From Moraxellaceae bacterium (GTDB lineage Bacteria > Pseudomonadota > Gammaproteobacteria > Pseudomonadales > Ketobacteraceae): a DNA stretch of 15,609 bases. Location of the stretch: positions 13,748-29,356 of the forward strand of contig NVVG01000016.1 in NCBI GenBank assembly GCA_002402125.1. Direction: 5' to 3'. The notes beneath the pieces are model-generated. The model was not told where the DNA came from. It was given only the letters and a program-made list of their open reading frames with translations, and made no database searches. Shown here in pieces: positions 1-7,474 of this stretch. The first letter of the stretch is position 1. Each line of letters begins with the position of its first letter. The position numbers and the translations under genes are program-made.

Positions 1-821
1 ACTTTGGAGAAAGAAACAAATAAATCAGGCCTGAATTTTTCGATGGTATTAAGTACACCAGACGAAGTTTTGTCTGTTTGTATTCTAATTAAAGCTCCTC
101 TCATCAAGCCTGACATCATTATAGAGATGGCAGCCGCATGAGAGTGGGGTAATACATTGAGAATTCGTTTACCCACCTGTTTTCTTAGTTCCCGCTTGAC
201 TCCAATACTAAAACCGTAATGATTAAATTGAACCGCTTTGGGGGTTCCTGTTGTACCTGATGTATGCCCCAGAAGTACAGGGTCTTCGCTATGATGTTGA
301 TATTCTCGTGATGGTTTGCGAACACTAATTACCTCTTCATCCAGCTTTATCGCCTGGTATGAAATGTCGTTGGTGGAGAAAGTTGAAACTAGTTTTTTCC
401 ACATTAAAGATGATGTTATTACGCGTTTAACTCCAACAAAATCAACAAATTCTGCGACAATATCTGGCGACAGGTCTCCGTTAATACAAACGGGGATGGC
501 ACCGATTCTATTTAACGCTAGATACTGAATAAAGTAATGAACAGAATCATCCAAATAGATGGCAATTGGGTCTTTCGGTTCTACGCCTAAATCTTCATAA
601 AACGCGCCCCAAGAATCTACAGCTTTGATGATTTGAGACAAAGTCAACGTTAATGTTCTTAGTCCACATGGTAGAATGTAGGGCGTGTCAAGTTCTATGG
701 CCAGATATTCATCTTCTATATTGGCCCATAAATAATGGACAAAATTTCCTGCTCCCCAATCTTCAGATTTTGCAAAGTGATCGATCATCTCTGCTGAAAA
801 AATATTGCTTTTTTGGTACAT
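1..821 (-). CDS. ANL-superfamily AMP-forming ligase, 3' end off the window
   Basis: I translated the reverse complement from the ATG at 821-819. It gives 273 codons without a stop to the left edge, so the C-terminal half lies outside. The protein starts MYQKSNIFSAEM and carries the adenylation-loop motif HTSGTTGTPKAV at about residues 186-197, with its P-loop lysine at about 195. Upstream of it is the DxxVHYFIQYLALNRIGAIPV stretch typical of the N-terminal subdomain. The ANL family activates carboxylic acids as acyl-AMP, then usually transfers them to CoA or a carrier protein; the substrate here cannot be read. A GAGG 9 bases before the ATG supports this start. It lies 118 bases downstream of a second ANL gene on the same strand but is clearly a different paralogue (HTSGTTGTP against YTSGTTGMP), not a broken copy. 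The missing half should contain the catalytic lysine, so whether the enzyme is intact is unknown. Confidence 0.85.
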   Translation of the reverse strand, partial: MYQKSNIFSAEMIDHFAKSEDWGAGNFVHYLWANIEDEYLAIELDTPYILPCGLRTLTLTLSQIIKAVDSWGAFYEDLGVEPKDPIAIYLDDSVHYFIQYLALNRIGAIPVCINGDLSPDIVAEFVDFVGVKRVITSSLMWKKLVSTFSTNDISYQAIKLDEEVISVRKPSREYQHHSEDPVLLGHTSGTTGTPKAVQFNHYGFSIGVKRELRKQVGKRILNVLPHSHAAAISIMMSGLMRGALIRIQTDKTSSGVLNTIEKFRPDLFVSFSK

Positions 822-939
822 CAAAACAACCTCGCTGTAGTAGATAAATAAGTAACTAGTTCATTACATATAACTTTGTCGGTATATTTTCGGAGACTAG
901 TTTTATAAAGTTGAAAGATACAATTTATCTGTTTTAAAC
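822..939 (-). other. AT-rich spacer between the two ligase genes
   Basis: This 118-base gap holds no gene. The heptamer ACTAGTT occurs twice, at 855-861 and 896-902, 41 bases apart, each containing the palindrome ACTAGT. A short imperfect palindrome, GATA-N5-TATC, sits at 917-929. I see no hairpin followed by a T run, so the two ligase genes may be co-transcribed. A promoter for the downstream ligase is possible, but no convincing -35/-10 pair stands out. Confidence 0.35.
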
Positions 940-2523
940 TTAGTGAAATTTAATTAGCTCAAGTTGTTGTGAGTCTTGAGGCAGCGTGGTCGATAAAGCG
1001 TTTCGCATAAATTTTCCATTGTCATTTTTTGGTAACTGACTAATTACGAAATACTCTTTGGGAACCACATATGAACCAAATCCTTCCGCTAAATACTGAC
1101 TGATGTGATTTTCTATTTCTTTAATCTTTGGTTGGTCTTCGTTGGTGGCGTAATAAAGGACTGGAGTCACGTCTCCGCTATTCGATACAGCGGGTATTAA
1201 CGCCGCTTCACGAATCATAGGGAAGTGTGTGGTAATGAATGATTCGATATTCTGCGGTGAGATCCAGCGTCCTTTTACCTTAAATAAGTCATCTTGGCGG
1301 CCAACGTAGGTAAATATGCCTTCAGGGTTTTGAGTAAAAACATCTCCAGTGATATACCAACCATCACTGAAGCGATGAGCTGTATTTGTGGGATCGTTAT
1401 AATAACCTTTTGCAACAGAAGGTCCTTTTACATATAGGACCCCTTGTTCCTCATATTTTGCAGTTGTATCGACGGAAGTCATTAGTTTTACTTCATAACC
1501 CTTCAGCGTTTTTCCAGTGGAGCCCGCTTGCGCACTGCCAGGTCTGTTACTTAAAAAAATATGCCCCATCTCTGTGGCGCCAATACCATCCAGGATTTCT
1601 ATGTTGTATCGATAGCGCCAAGCATTAAATATTGCACCTGGGAGAGGTGCGCCGGCTGATACATAGCGAGCATTGTTTCCCATTGCTCGTGTAATATTTT
1701 CTCCATGATCGATTATATTGAGGTAAATGGTTGGCACGGAAAACAGGATTGTTGGTCTATTTGTTTGTATTATTTCTACAATAATATCTGGAGTCGGCCA
1801 GCGCTCATCAAGTATTGCACGAGCGCCCCTCAGGAGCGGGAAAAAAACCGAATTCCCCAATCCATAACCAAAAAACAACTTGGCTGTACTATAAATACAA
1901 TCATTGCCGCTAATATTTAGTATCGCTTTCGCATACAATTCGGTATTTTCTACCATACCTTGGGTACTTTGACGCACGGCTTTAGGCATGCCGGTTGTCC
2001 CTGAGGTATATTGCCAAAAATCTGATTCACAATCGTTGTATAAATAGCCATCGAATGGCGAGAGATTAAGAGCGGTTCGAATACCCTTTAAATCCAGGTG
2101 CAGGTTGTCATTTGCAGAACGGTAGAGATCTTGCTGCCAAACTTTAACATCATTTAGTAGACTTTTTTGTATAGTTTGTATCACACTTACGACGCGTGGT
2201 TCACACACAATAGAGGTGCATTTACTATCTTTTATATAGTGTTTAATATAATCTTTCTTTGATTGCGGATTCAATAACACGGGCACCATACCTGCTTGTA
2301 TAGCGCCAAGAAAGCAACCAACTGCAGCAGGTGTATCATCTAAAAATAGTAGTATTCTCTCTGACGGCTTTAATCCTGCCGACATGAACAACTCTGCCAT
2401 TTGACCGGCAATAGTTCCTATTTCACCTAGTGTTATCCACTTTTTTCGAAAGAGATATAAATTGCGATCTGATTCAGATTTATTGTGAAATACATATTCT
2501 ACGAAGTTCCATGTTTTTTTCAT
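940..2523 (-). CDS. benzoate-CoA-ligase-like AMP-forming acyl-CoA synthetase
   Basis: This is a complete ANL enzyme of 527 residues. I chose the ATG at 2523 because AAGGA sits about 8 bases before it. The longer frame begins with a TTG at 2556 that overlaps the stop of the upstream gene and adds only 11 polar residues. Motifs in order, numbered from this ATG: adenylation loop YTSGTTGMPKAV (172-183); FGYGLGNSVFFPL (218-230), a signature I associate with benzoate/4-hydroxybenzoate-CoA ligases; GIGATEM (313-319); YITGD with the ribose-binding Asp at 394; the hinge region GRQDDLFKVKGRW; and the C-terminal catalytic lysine at 504 in NDNGKFMRNAL. All expected catalytic elements are present. By family the reaction is ATP + aryl or short carboxylic acid + CoA giving acyl-CoA, AMP and PPi, in the cytoplasm. 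No ring-cleavage genes are visible, so degradation and biosynthesis are both possible. It probably forms one transcript with the GST-like gene 26 bases upstream. Confidence 0.85.
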   Translation of the reverse strand: MKKTWNFVEYVFHNKSESDRNLYLFRKKWITLGEIGTIAGQMAELFMSAGLKPSERILLFLDDTPAAVGCFLGAIQAGMVPVLLNPQSKKDYIKHYIKDSKCTSIVCEPRVVSVIQTIQKSLLNDVKVWQQDLYRSANDNLHLDLKGIRTALNLSPFDGYLYNDCESDFWQYTSGTTGMPKAVRQSTQGMVENTELYAKAILNISGNDCIYSTAKLFFGYGLGNSVFFPLLRGARAILDERWPTPDIIVEIIQTNRPTILFSVPTIYLNIIDHGENITRAMGNNARYVSAGAPLPGAIFNAWRYRYNIEILDGIGATEMGHIFLSNRPGSAQAGSTGKTLKGYEVKLMTSVDTTAKYEEQGVLYVKGPSVAKGYYNDPTNTAHRFSDGWYITGDVFTQNPEGIFTYVGRQDDLFKVKGRWISPQNIESFITTHFPMIREAALIPAVSNSGDVTPVLYYATNEDQPKIKEIENHISQYLAEGFGSYVVPKEYFVISQLPKNDNGKFMRNALSTTLPQDSQQLELIKFH

Positions 2524-2549
2524 AATACTGTTCCTTTTGTTGTTCGAAT

Positions 2550-3230
2550 CTAGCAATTCATAGCTTTAAACTGTTGATGAAGCGCTGAATTATTTTCTAT
2601 TAAAAATAGTCTTATCTCTTTCCTATATCGTGGGTTGTCAATTGTGCTAATTGGTAGAATAGATTCGTAATGAGATAATAAGTCCCTGAACTCGTCTGGA
2701 ATCAGGTTAATCTCGCCTAGCATCTCTATTGCACTTGTCAGCACCAATAAGGGGGCTGCGTATATATCTAGTAGGTCGAAGCTATCTTTTTTTATATTCA
2801 ACGGAGATTGCCACAAAATCTCTAGCTGTTTTCTAAACATTTTGATGCATTCATTAAAAGTGATCGTGTCTTTTTCCGTAAACACTGCTCTTAGAGATCT
2901 ATGTATGTCATCTATTGCTACGCTCCAGGAATGCAGTAGTGCATTTTTTTCAATGTCATATGGCATTAGAGCATTTTGATATTGAGTGTTTACATAAGTA
3001 AGTATGGACATAGATCCAAATAGGTAAAAACTCTTGACTTTTACGAGGGGCACTTTTCCAAAAGGAGATATATTTTCAAACTGCTCTGGCTTTAAAACAA
3101 AGTCTATCTCGTTGTGTATATAATTTATTTCTAAGGCCTCTAGAGCAAGCACAATTCTTTGTGAGTATGGGCATATTAAATTTGCGTATAAGCACAATTC
3201 ATTGGAATCCTTAGCTGAATAACCGAGCAT
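2550..3230 (-). CDS. glutathione S-transferase-like protein (omega/SspA-type N-domain)
   Basis: The N-terminal thioredoxin-fold domain shows LCLYANLICPYSQRIVLALE with the CPYS site (Cys20 from this start), then SPFGKVPLV with the cis-proline, then FGSMSILTYVN. A helical C-terminal domain follows to 226 residues. This is the layout of cysteine-type GSTs (omega, dehydroascorbate reductase, SspA). The Glu that normally precedes Ser in the glutathione-binding 'ES' pair is Gly here (GS), so ordinary glutathione binding is in doubt. I chose the ATG at 3230 because AAAGGA stands 10 bases before it. An in-frame ATG at 3254 (234 residues) has no visible ribosome site. It is the first gene of a minus-strand run with the ligase downstream, and is divergent from the LysR gene. 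Possible roles are isomerase, thiol transferase or a conjugating step on the ligase's substrate or product; none can be chosen from sequence. Confidence 0.75.
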   Translation of the reverse strand: MLGYSAKDSNELCLYANLICPYSQRIVLALEALEINYIHNEIDFVLKPEQFENISPFGKVPLVKVKSFYLFGSMSILTYVNTQYQNALMPYDIEKNALLHSWSVAIDDIHRSLRAVFTEKDTITFNECIKMFRKQLEILWQSPLNIKKDSFDLLDIYAAPLLVLTSAIEMLGEINLIPDEFRDLLSHYESILPISTIDNPRYRKEIRLFLIENNSALHQQFKAMNC

Positions 3231-3254
3231 TTGTAGACAATCCTTTACTAACAT

Positions 3255-3344
3255 ATTAAGAAATCACATAATGCGCAGTATATATAGGCCAACCAGAAAG
3301 AAAAATACCGAAGTCGTAGAATCAGTTATGAAGGAAATTCACTT
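3255..3344. promoter_or_regulatory. divergent promoter/operator region between the GST-like and LysR genes
   Basis: These 90 bases separate two divergent genes, the usual place for LysR binding sites. On the minus strand TATACT (3282-3277) is a good -10 for the GST-ligase run; overlapping TATATA on the plus strand (3279-3284) could serve the regulator. An ATTA-N10-TAAT inverted repeat at 3255-3272 contains a T-N11-A spacing, the LysR consensus form, but such short motifs are common in AT-rich DNA. AAGGAA at 3331-3336 lies 8 bases before the regulator's ATG. Confidence 0.45.
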
Positions 3345-4298
3345 ATGGATAAACTGGGTTTAATTGAGGTTTTTATTGAAGTAGTTAATACTGGGAATTT
3401 CGTTAACACAGCGGGATCCTTAGGCCTTTCTCCTTCTACTGTTAGTAAAGCCGTCGCTCGACTAGAGTCACATTTGAAATTTAAGTTATTTAATCGCTCA
3501 ACAAGACAGTTGAAATTAACTCCAGAAGGCTTGATCTATTCAGAAATTGCTCGCAATATGCTGGCAGAGCTAAATGAATGCGAAAATCAACTCAGGTGTG
3601 ACCGACAACGCCCACAAGGCTCCCTCAAAATTAATTCATCTATATCCTACGGTAGGCTTTACCTATTACCCATTATCAAGGAGTTTCGATCTAGGTACTC
3701 AGATATCAATATAGACATTACATTTTCTGATCGTTATGTGGATGTTATAGAGCATGGTGTTGATGTTTGTATTCGTAGCGGCCAACTTAGCGAAAGTTCA
3801 CTGATAGGTCGCCAACTTAGCCCCATTGATTTTCTCATTTGCGCATCCCCCGATTACATTGAACGTTACGGGTATCCTATATCGGTGGAGGAATTATCGA
3901 ATCATTCGTGGATTAGATTTAGATTTAAACAAACCGGGCGAATTATGCCTATCCGCATAAAACATGGTAATGAGGAAAAGCAGGTTGATCCAAATAGAGA
4001 TTTTATTGTTGATGATGGTGAGGCGCTGGCTTCCCTTTGCGCTGATGGCTTAGGGATAACTCAGTTGCCCCATTTTATTGCGCGAGATTGGATACAAAAA
4101 AAGAAGATTGTTCTTTTATTTCCTACTGAGCGACCGAAAGGTTTTGGGATTTATGCGGTATATGCCAGCCAAAAGAGCACATCTGCAAAAATTTCAGTTT
4201 TCGTTGAATTTTTACATCAACATTTATATTCGCAGGGAGAAAGCACATTTTACACCTGGGCTGAGCAGTTGACCCCACTTATGGATCGTTTACGCTGA
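3345..4298 (+). CDS. LysR-family transcriptional regulator
   Basis: The protein has 317 residues, the normal length for the family. The N-terminal winged helix (about 1-60) includes FVNTAGSLGLSPSTVSKAVARLE, the helix-turn-helix, then FNRSTRQLKLTPEG. A linker helix leads to a periplasmic-binding-protein-like effector domain from about 92 to 295 (GSLKINSSISYGR, DVCIRSGQL, DGLGITQLPHF). This arrangement resembles the CrgA/DsdC-type branch rather than OxyR: there is no pair of redox cysteines in the OxyR context, although oxyR neighbours recG in pseudomonads. AAGGAA 8 bases before the ATG supports the start. The gene is divergent from the GST/ligase genes, so it most likely regulates them in response to a small molecule such as the ligase's substrate. 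The regulation is inferred from layout only. It converges on recG with a 22-base gap and no clear terminator. Confidence 0.92.
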   Translation: MDKLGLIEVFIEVVNTGNFVNTAGSLGLSPSTVSKAVARLESHLKFKLFNRSTRQLKLTPEGLIYSEIARNMLAELNECENQLRCDRQRPQGSLKINSSISYGRLYLLPIIKEFRSRYSDINIDITFSDRYVDVIEHGVDVCIRSGQLSESSLIGRQLSPIDFLICASPDYIERYGYPISVEELSNHSWIRFRFKQTGRIMPIRIKHGNEEKQVDPNRDFIVDDGEALASLCADGLGITQLPHFIARDWIQKKKIVLLFPTERPKGFGIYAVYASQKSTSAKISVFVEFLHQHLYSQGESTFYTWAEQLTPLMDRLR

Positions 4299-4320
4299 TT
4301 GCGGTGAAATAACAGGTTTT

Positions 4321-6405
4321 TTATACTTGAGCGTATTGCGAGGCATTGCCTAACCAGCGGTGAACTAACGGAGCAATCAGTTCTGGTTGTTGGTTAATGA
4401 TATGAATAGCGAGTTTTTTTGCTTCATATACTAACTCTTGATCACGCATTAGGTCGGCTATGCGGAACATAATATCGCCGGTTTGGCGTGTGCCCAAAAC
4501 TTCTCCAGGGCCGCGAAGCTCTAGATCTTTTTCTGCAATTTGAAAACCATCGTTAGTTTCTCGCATGATTTCTAGGCGTTCCTTGCCATGTTTGGATAAC
4601 GGTGTTTTATAGAGTAATAAGCAGAAGCTTTTAATGGATCCCCTCCCTACTCGGCCGCGTAATTGATGCAGTTGGGCAAGGCCTAGTCGTTCTGGGTTTT
4701 CAATGATCATGACGCTAGCGTTGGGTACATTCACACCAACTTCAATCACCGTGGTGGCAACTAATAGCTGGATATCCCCTTGTTTAAAACTGTTCATTAT
4801 ATCAACTTTTTCTTGGGCCTTAAGGCGGCCATGAACAAGGCCGATAGCTATATTGGGCAATGCCAGGCTGAGTTGTTGGGCGGTATCCTCCGCGGCTTGG
4901 CATTCTAAGACTTCGGATTCTTCAATTAATGTACAAACCCAATATACCTGTTTGCCCGCTTCGCAAGCATTTAGTACCCGCTGTACCACCATGTCTCTTT
5001 GTGAGTTGGGAATCGCTACCGTGCTAACCGGGGTGCGTCCAGGGGGTAGCTCATCAATAATGGAGGTATCTAAGTCGGCGTATGCACTCATGGCCAATGT
5101 ACGCGGAATGGGGGTGGCGGTCATGATTAACTGGTGGGGAACATAACTGTCGTGGCTTTTTTGGGTTAATGATAGGCGCTGATGCACCCCGAAGCGATGT
5201 TGTTCGTCGATGATGGCCAGACCAAGTTGCTGGTAGTGAACGTCACCTTGAAATAGGGCATGGGTACCAATGATAATTTGGCATTCACCGGATTCGAGTT
5301 CGCTAAGTTGTTGTTTGCGTTTCTTTCCCTTTAGTTTTCCGGTAAGCCAGCCTACTTTAATATCCAGTGGGGAAAACCATTCGGTAAAGGTAAGGAGGTG
5401 TTGTTCCGCTAATATTTCCGTTGGCGCCATTAATGCAACCTGGTAACCGTGTTCAATCACTTGTAAAGCGGCCCAGGCGGCAACCAGGGTTTTTCCACAA
5501 CCTACATCGCCTTGCACAAGTCGTAACATCGGGCTGCTTTGGATTAGGTCTTTACCGATCTCCAGACAAACCCGGTGTTGGGCGTTGGTGGGGGAGAAAT
5601 CAAGCTGCTGTAAAAATTTATGATGAAGGGATTTGCTAACGGGAAAGGCTGGAGCGTCCTGTTGTTTTACTTCTTGTCGGCGTTGTAACAAACTTAAGTG
5701 GTGCGCCAATAATTCTTCTAGTGACAAACGTTGTTGATGGCGGTGGGTGCCATTTTCGAGGCTGGTTGTGTTCACCCCGGGTGGTGGATTGTGAATAAAA
5801 TTAAGAGCCTCGATTATTGAAGGCCATTGCGTTTGAGAGCTTGGCAATAGTTCATTAATTGTGTTGCCCGTATTTAGTCGTTGCAAAGATTGCTGTGCAA
5901 GTTTGCGTAGTAAATGCTGTGAGACACCGTCGGTGCTAGGATAAGTGGCTGTAAGGTGTTCGTCTAAAGGAGCCTGGACATCGTTGAGAACTTTGTATTC
6001 GGGGTGAACAATCTCTCGGCCATTGGCATTAAATCTGATTTCCCCAAAACAGCGTACGGTGGCGCCATTAGTTAACGCATTTTTTTGCGCGGCAGAGAAA
6101 TGAAAAAAACGTAATTGGATGGATCCAGAGCCATCCGTCAGTCGACATACCAACATTCGTCGTTTGCCAAATACAATATCGCAATGTTCGACGTTGCCCT
6201 GGATGAGTACTTCAGCCCCCATTCGTGTGCTGCCAATCGGTTGAATGCGTGTTCTATCTTGGTAGCGGGAGGGTAAGTGAAATAAGACGTCCTGTACCGA
6301 GAGTAGCCCTAGTTTTTCTAGCTTAGTTGCGACCGCCGCCCCGACACCTTTTAGCTGGGTGATGGGGACTTGCGACAAATGATTTGGGTTGTAGTTGGCG
6401 GGCAT
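4321..6405 (-). CDS. recG: ATP-dependent DNA helicase RecG
   Basis: RecG rewinds and regresses stalled replication forks and branch-migrates Holliday junctions in the cytoplasm. The protein has 694 residues, the usual length. An N-terminal helical part and wedge/OB domain (about 60-150) are followed by the superfamily 2 helicase motifs: Walker A GDVGCGKT (299-306), the DEQH box (400-403), TATPIPRTLA (429-438), and the late motifs ATTVIEVGVN (550-559) and QLRGRVGRG (581-589). The TRG region LELRGPGEVLGTRQTG (628-643) couples ATPase to DNA movement. All motifs look intact. The ATG at 6405 has no clear ribosome site, and the palindrome ATTATATAAT runs into it (6404-6413), so translation may be weak. 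It is divergent from the SDR gene. trmH, which precedes recG in enterobacteria, is absent; spoT lies about 2.7 kb away on the same strand. Confidence 0.97.
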   Translation of the reverse strand: MPANYNPNHLSQVPITQLKGVGAAVATKLEKLGLLSVQDVLFHLPSRYQDRTRIQPIGSTRMGAEVLIQGNVEHCDIVFGKRRMLVCRLTDGSGSIQLRFFHFSAAQKNALTNGATVRCFGEIRFNANGREIVHPEYKVLNDVQAPLDEHLTATYPSTDGVSQHLLRKLAQQSLQRLNTGNTINELLPSSQTQWPSIIEALNFIHNPPPGVNTTSLENGTHRHQQRLSLEELLAHHLSLLQRRQEVKQQDAPAFPVSKSLHHKFLQQLDFSPTNAQHRVCLEIGKDLIQSSPMLRLVQGDVGCGKTLVAAWAALQVIEHGYQVALMAPTEILAEQHLLTFTEWFSPLDIKVGWLTGKLKGKKRKQQLSELESGECQIIIGTHALFQGDVHYQQLGLAIIDEQHRFGVHQRLSLTQKSHDSYVPHQLIMTATPIPRTLAMSAYADLDTSIIDELPPGRTPVSTVAIPNSQRDMVVQRVLNACEAGKQVYWVCTLIEESEVLECQAAEDTAQQLSLALPNIAIGLVHGRLKAQEKVDIMNSFKQGDIQLLVATTVIEVGVNVPNASVMIIENPERLGLAQLHQLRGRVGRGSIKSFCLLLYKTPLSKHGKERLEIMRETNDGFQIAEKDLELRGPGEVLGTRQTGDIMFRIADLMRDQELVYEAKKLAIHIINQQPELIAPLVHRWLGNASQYAQV

Positions 6406-6413
6406 TATATAAT
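6384..6413 (+). promoter_or_regulatory. putative promoter of the YeeZ-like SDR gene
   Basis: TTGGGT at 6384-6389 and TATAAT at 6408-6413 are separated by 18 bases. The -10 is a perfect consensus and lies about 56 bases before the ATG at 6470. The -10 falls in the palindrome ATTATATAAT, which overlaps the recG start codon, so polymerase bound here could interfere with recG expression. Promoter calls by eye are uncertain. Confidence 0.45.
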
Positions 6414-6469
6414 GGTATCTGTTTAATGAATCGTTAAAAATCTACCATGATTTGAGGGTAATTCCTAGA

Positions 6470-7327
6470 ATGCAAAAAAATATCTTAATTGTTGGTTGTG
6501 GTGACGTGGGAGAGCAAACAGGGCTGCGATTGAAGTCATTGGGGTGTCGTGTATTTGGTGTGACGCGAACGACGGAGAAAACTCTGCCCTTTCCTTGCTT
6601 TAACGCAGATGTTAGTGATGCCGTTAGTATAAAACGTTGTATTGATGACATTGCGGTCGATATTCATTATGTCGTCTATACAGTGGCACCGGGTTCGCGT
6701 ACCGAGCAAGCCTATCAGGCAGTCTATCCCAATGGGGTAAGTAATATACTTGAATGTATTAATGCACAAGTGCTGCTGGGTTTTCTATTGGTGACAAGTA
6801 CTGCGGTGTATCATCAGCAACAGGGTGAATGGGTTGACGAGAATTCGTTAACTCAGCCTGTTAGTTTTTCAGGTAAGGCGTTATTGGACGCCGAGGCTGT
6901 ACTTGTGAATGCCTGCGTTAAGGGCGTTGCGATTCGTTTTGGTGGTATTTATGGCCCTGGGCGAGAGCGAATGCTTCGTAAAGTGATGAACGGCTGTGAA
7001 ATCAATTATGACATACCGGTGTATACGAATCGTATTCATCGCGATGATTGTGTGGGAATGTTGTGTTTTATTATTGAAAAAATTGACGCTGGTAGCAGCG
7101 TTGAATCTTGTTATGTTGGCGTTGACAGTCACCCGGCCCCAGAAAATGAGGTGTTAGTGGCGTTAGCCAATCTACTCGATGTTGACCTGCCAGTACATAA
7201 TGAAAATCTGCGAATAGCGAGTCAAAATAAACGTTGTCGCAATGACCGGGTCCGTGCTCTTGGATATCGATTTGTTTATGAGGGCTATGTCGAGGGTTAT
7301 CGGAGCATTGTTGAATTGCGAGGGTGA
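6470..7327 (+). CDS. YeeZ-like atypical extended SDR (NAD(P)-binding epimerase/dehydratase family)
   Basis: The protein has 285 residues from the ATG at 6470. A TTG at 6452 would add six residues (MRVIPR), but the GAGGG at 6454-6458, 11 bases upstream of the ATG, favours the later start. The Rossmann motif is NILIVGCGDVGEQTG (GxGxxG at 9-14). Further markers are TSTAVYHQQQGEWVDE (from 109) and RFGGIYGPGRERML (from 157), all typical of the YeeZ group. The Ser-Tyr part of the SDR active site is recognisable, but the usual YxxxK is not: the matching segment reads FSGKALLDAE, as expected of atypical SDRs. The substrate is unknown for the family, and the gene should not be named as a sugar epimerase. 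It stands alone on the plus strand between recG (divergent) and the channel gene 147 bases downstream. Confidence 0.8.
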   Translation: MQKNILIVGCGDVGEQTGLRLKSLGCRVFGVTRTTEKTLPFPCFNADVSDAVSIKRCIDDIAVDIHYVVYTVAPGSRTEQAYQAVYPNGVSNILECINAQVLLGFLLVTSTAVYHQQQGEWVDENSLTQPVSFSGKALLDAEAVLVNACVKGVAIRFGGIYGPGRERMLRKVMNGCEINYDIPVYTNRIHRDDCVGMLCFIIEKIDAGSSVESCYVGVDSHPAPENEVLVALANLLDVDLPVHNENLRIASQNKRCRNDRVRALGYRFVYEGYVEGYRSIVELRG

Positions 7328-7382
7328 TCATGAAATTTTGATGGTTTTTATTAGATTATGGAATAACTTTATTTTGTTTTCA

Positions 7383-7398
7383 TTGATCAGCTGATTAA
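7383..7398. repeat. 16-bp near-perfect palindrome upstream of the channel gene
   Basis: The sequence TTGATCAGCTGATTAA is symmetrical apart from one G/T pair, around a perfect core ATCAGCTGAT. It lies about 77-92 bases before the preferred start of the channel gene and some 12 bases before the first TATACT. It has no loop or T run, so a protein-binding operator fits better than a terminator. Confidence 0.45.
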
Positions 7399-7410
7399 AA
7401 AGAGGCGATT

Positions 7411-7434
7411 TATACTGTTCTTTGTGGCTATACT
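7411..7434 (+). promoter_or_regulatory. putative -10 elements of the channel gene
   Basis: TATACT occurs twice, at 7411-7416 and 7429-7434, 18 bases apart. Neither has a good -35 at 16-18 bases. The second lies inside the longer reading frame that starts with GTG at 7424, which fits translation starting later, at 7475. The evidence is weak. Confidence 0.3.
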
Positions 7435-7474
7435 ATTGAGAGGGGTTAATGGTACAAATCGCAGAGGGCAAATA

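Noticed and set aside
316..847. Two small plus-strand open frames (70 and 64 codons) near the left edge
   Set aside because: They lie antisense to the partial ANL ligase, whose reverse-strand translation is continuous and carries a clear family motif.
940..2556. Longer start (TTG at 2556) for the benzoate-CoA-ligase-like gene
   Set aside because: It overlaps the upstream stop and lacks a ribosome site, whereas the ATG at 2523 has AAGGA at a good distance.
822..2556. The two ANL genes as one frameshifted gene or a recent duplication
   Set aside because: Both have their own N-terminus and adenylation loop, and the proteins differ throughout the comparable region.
3345..4298. oxyR, because oxyR neighbours recG in pseudomonads
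   Set aside because: The N-terminus and effector domain do not match OxyR, and the redox-active cysteine context is missing; it is kept as a generic LysR regulator.
6404..6413. TATAAT on the minus strand as the recG -10
   Set aside because: It overlaps the recG ATG, so transcription would begin inside the gene. The symmetrical plus-strand reading, as the SDR gene's -10, fits better.
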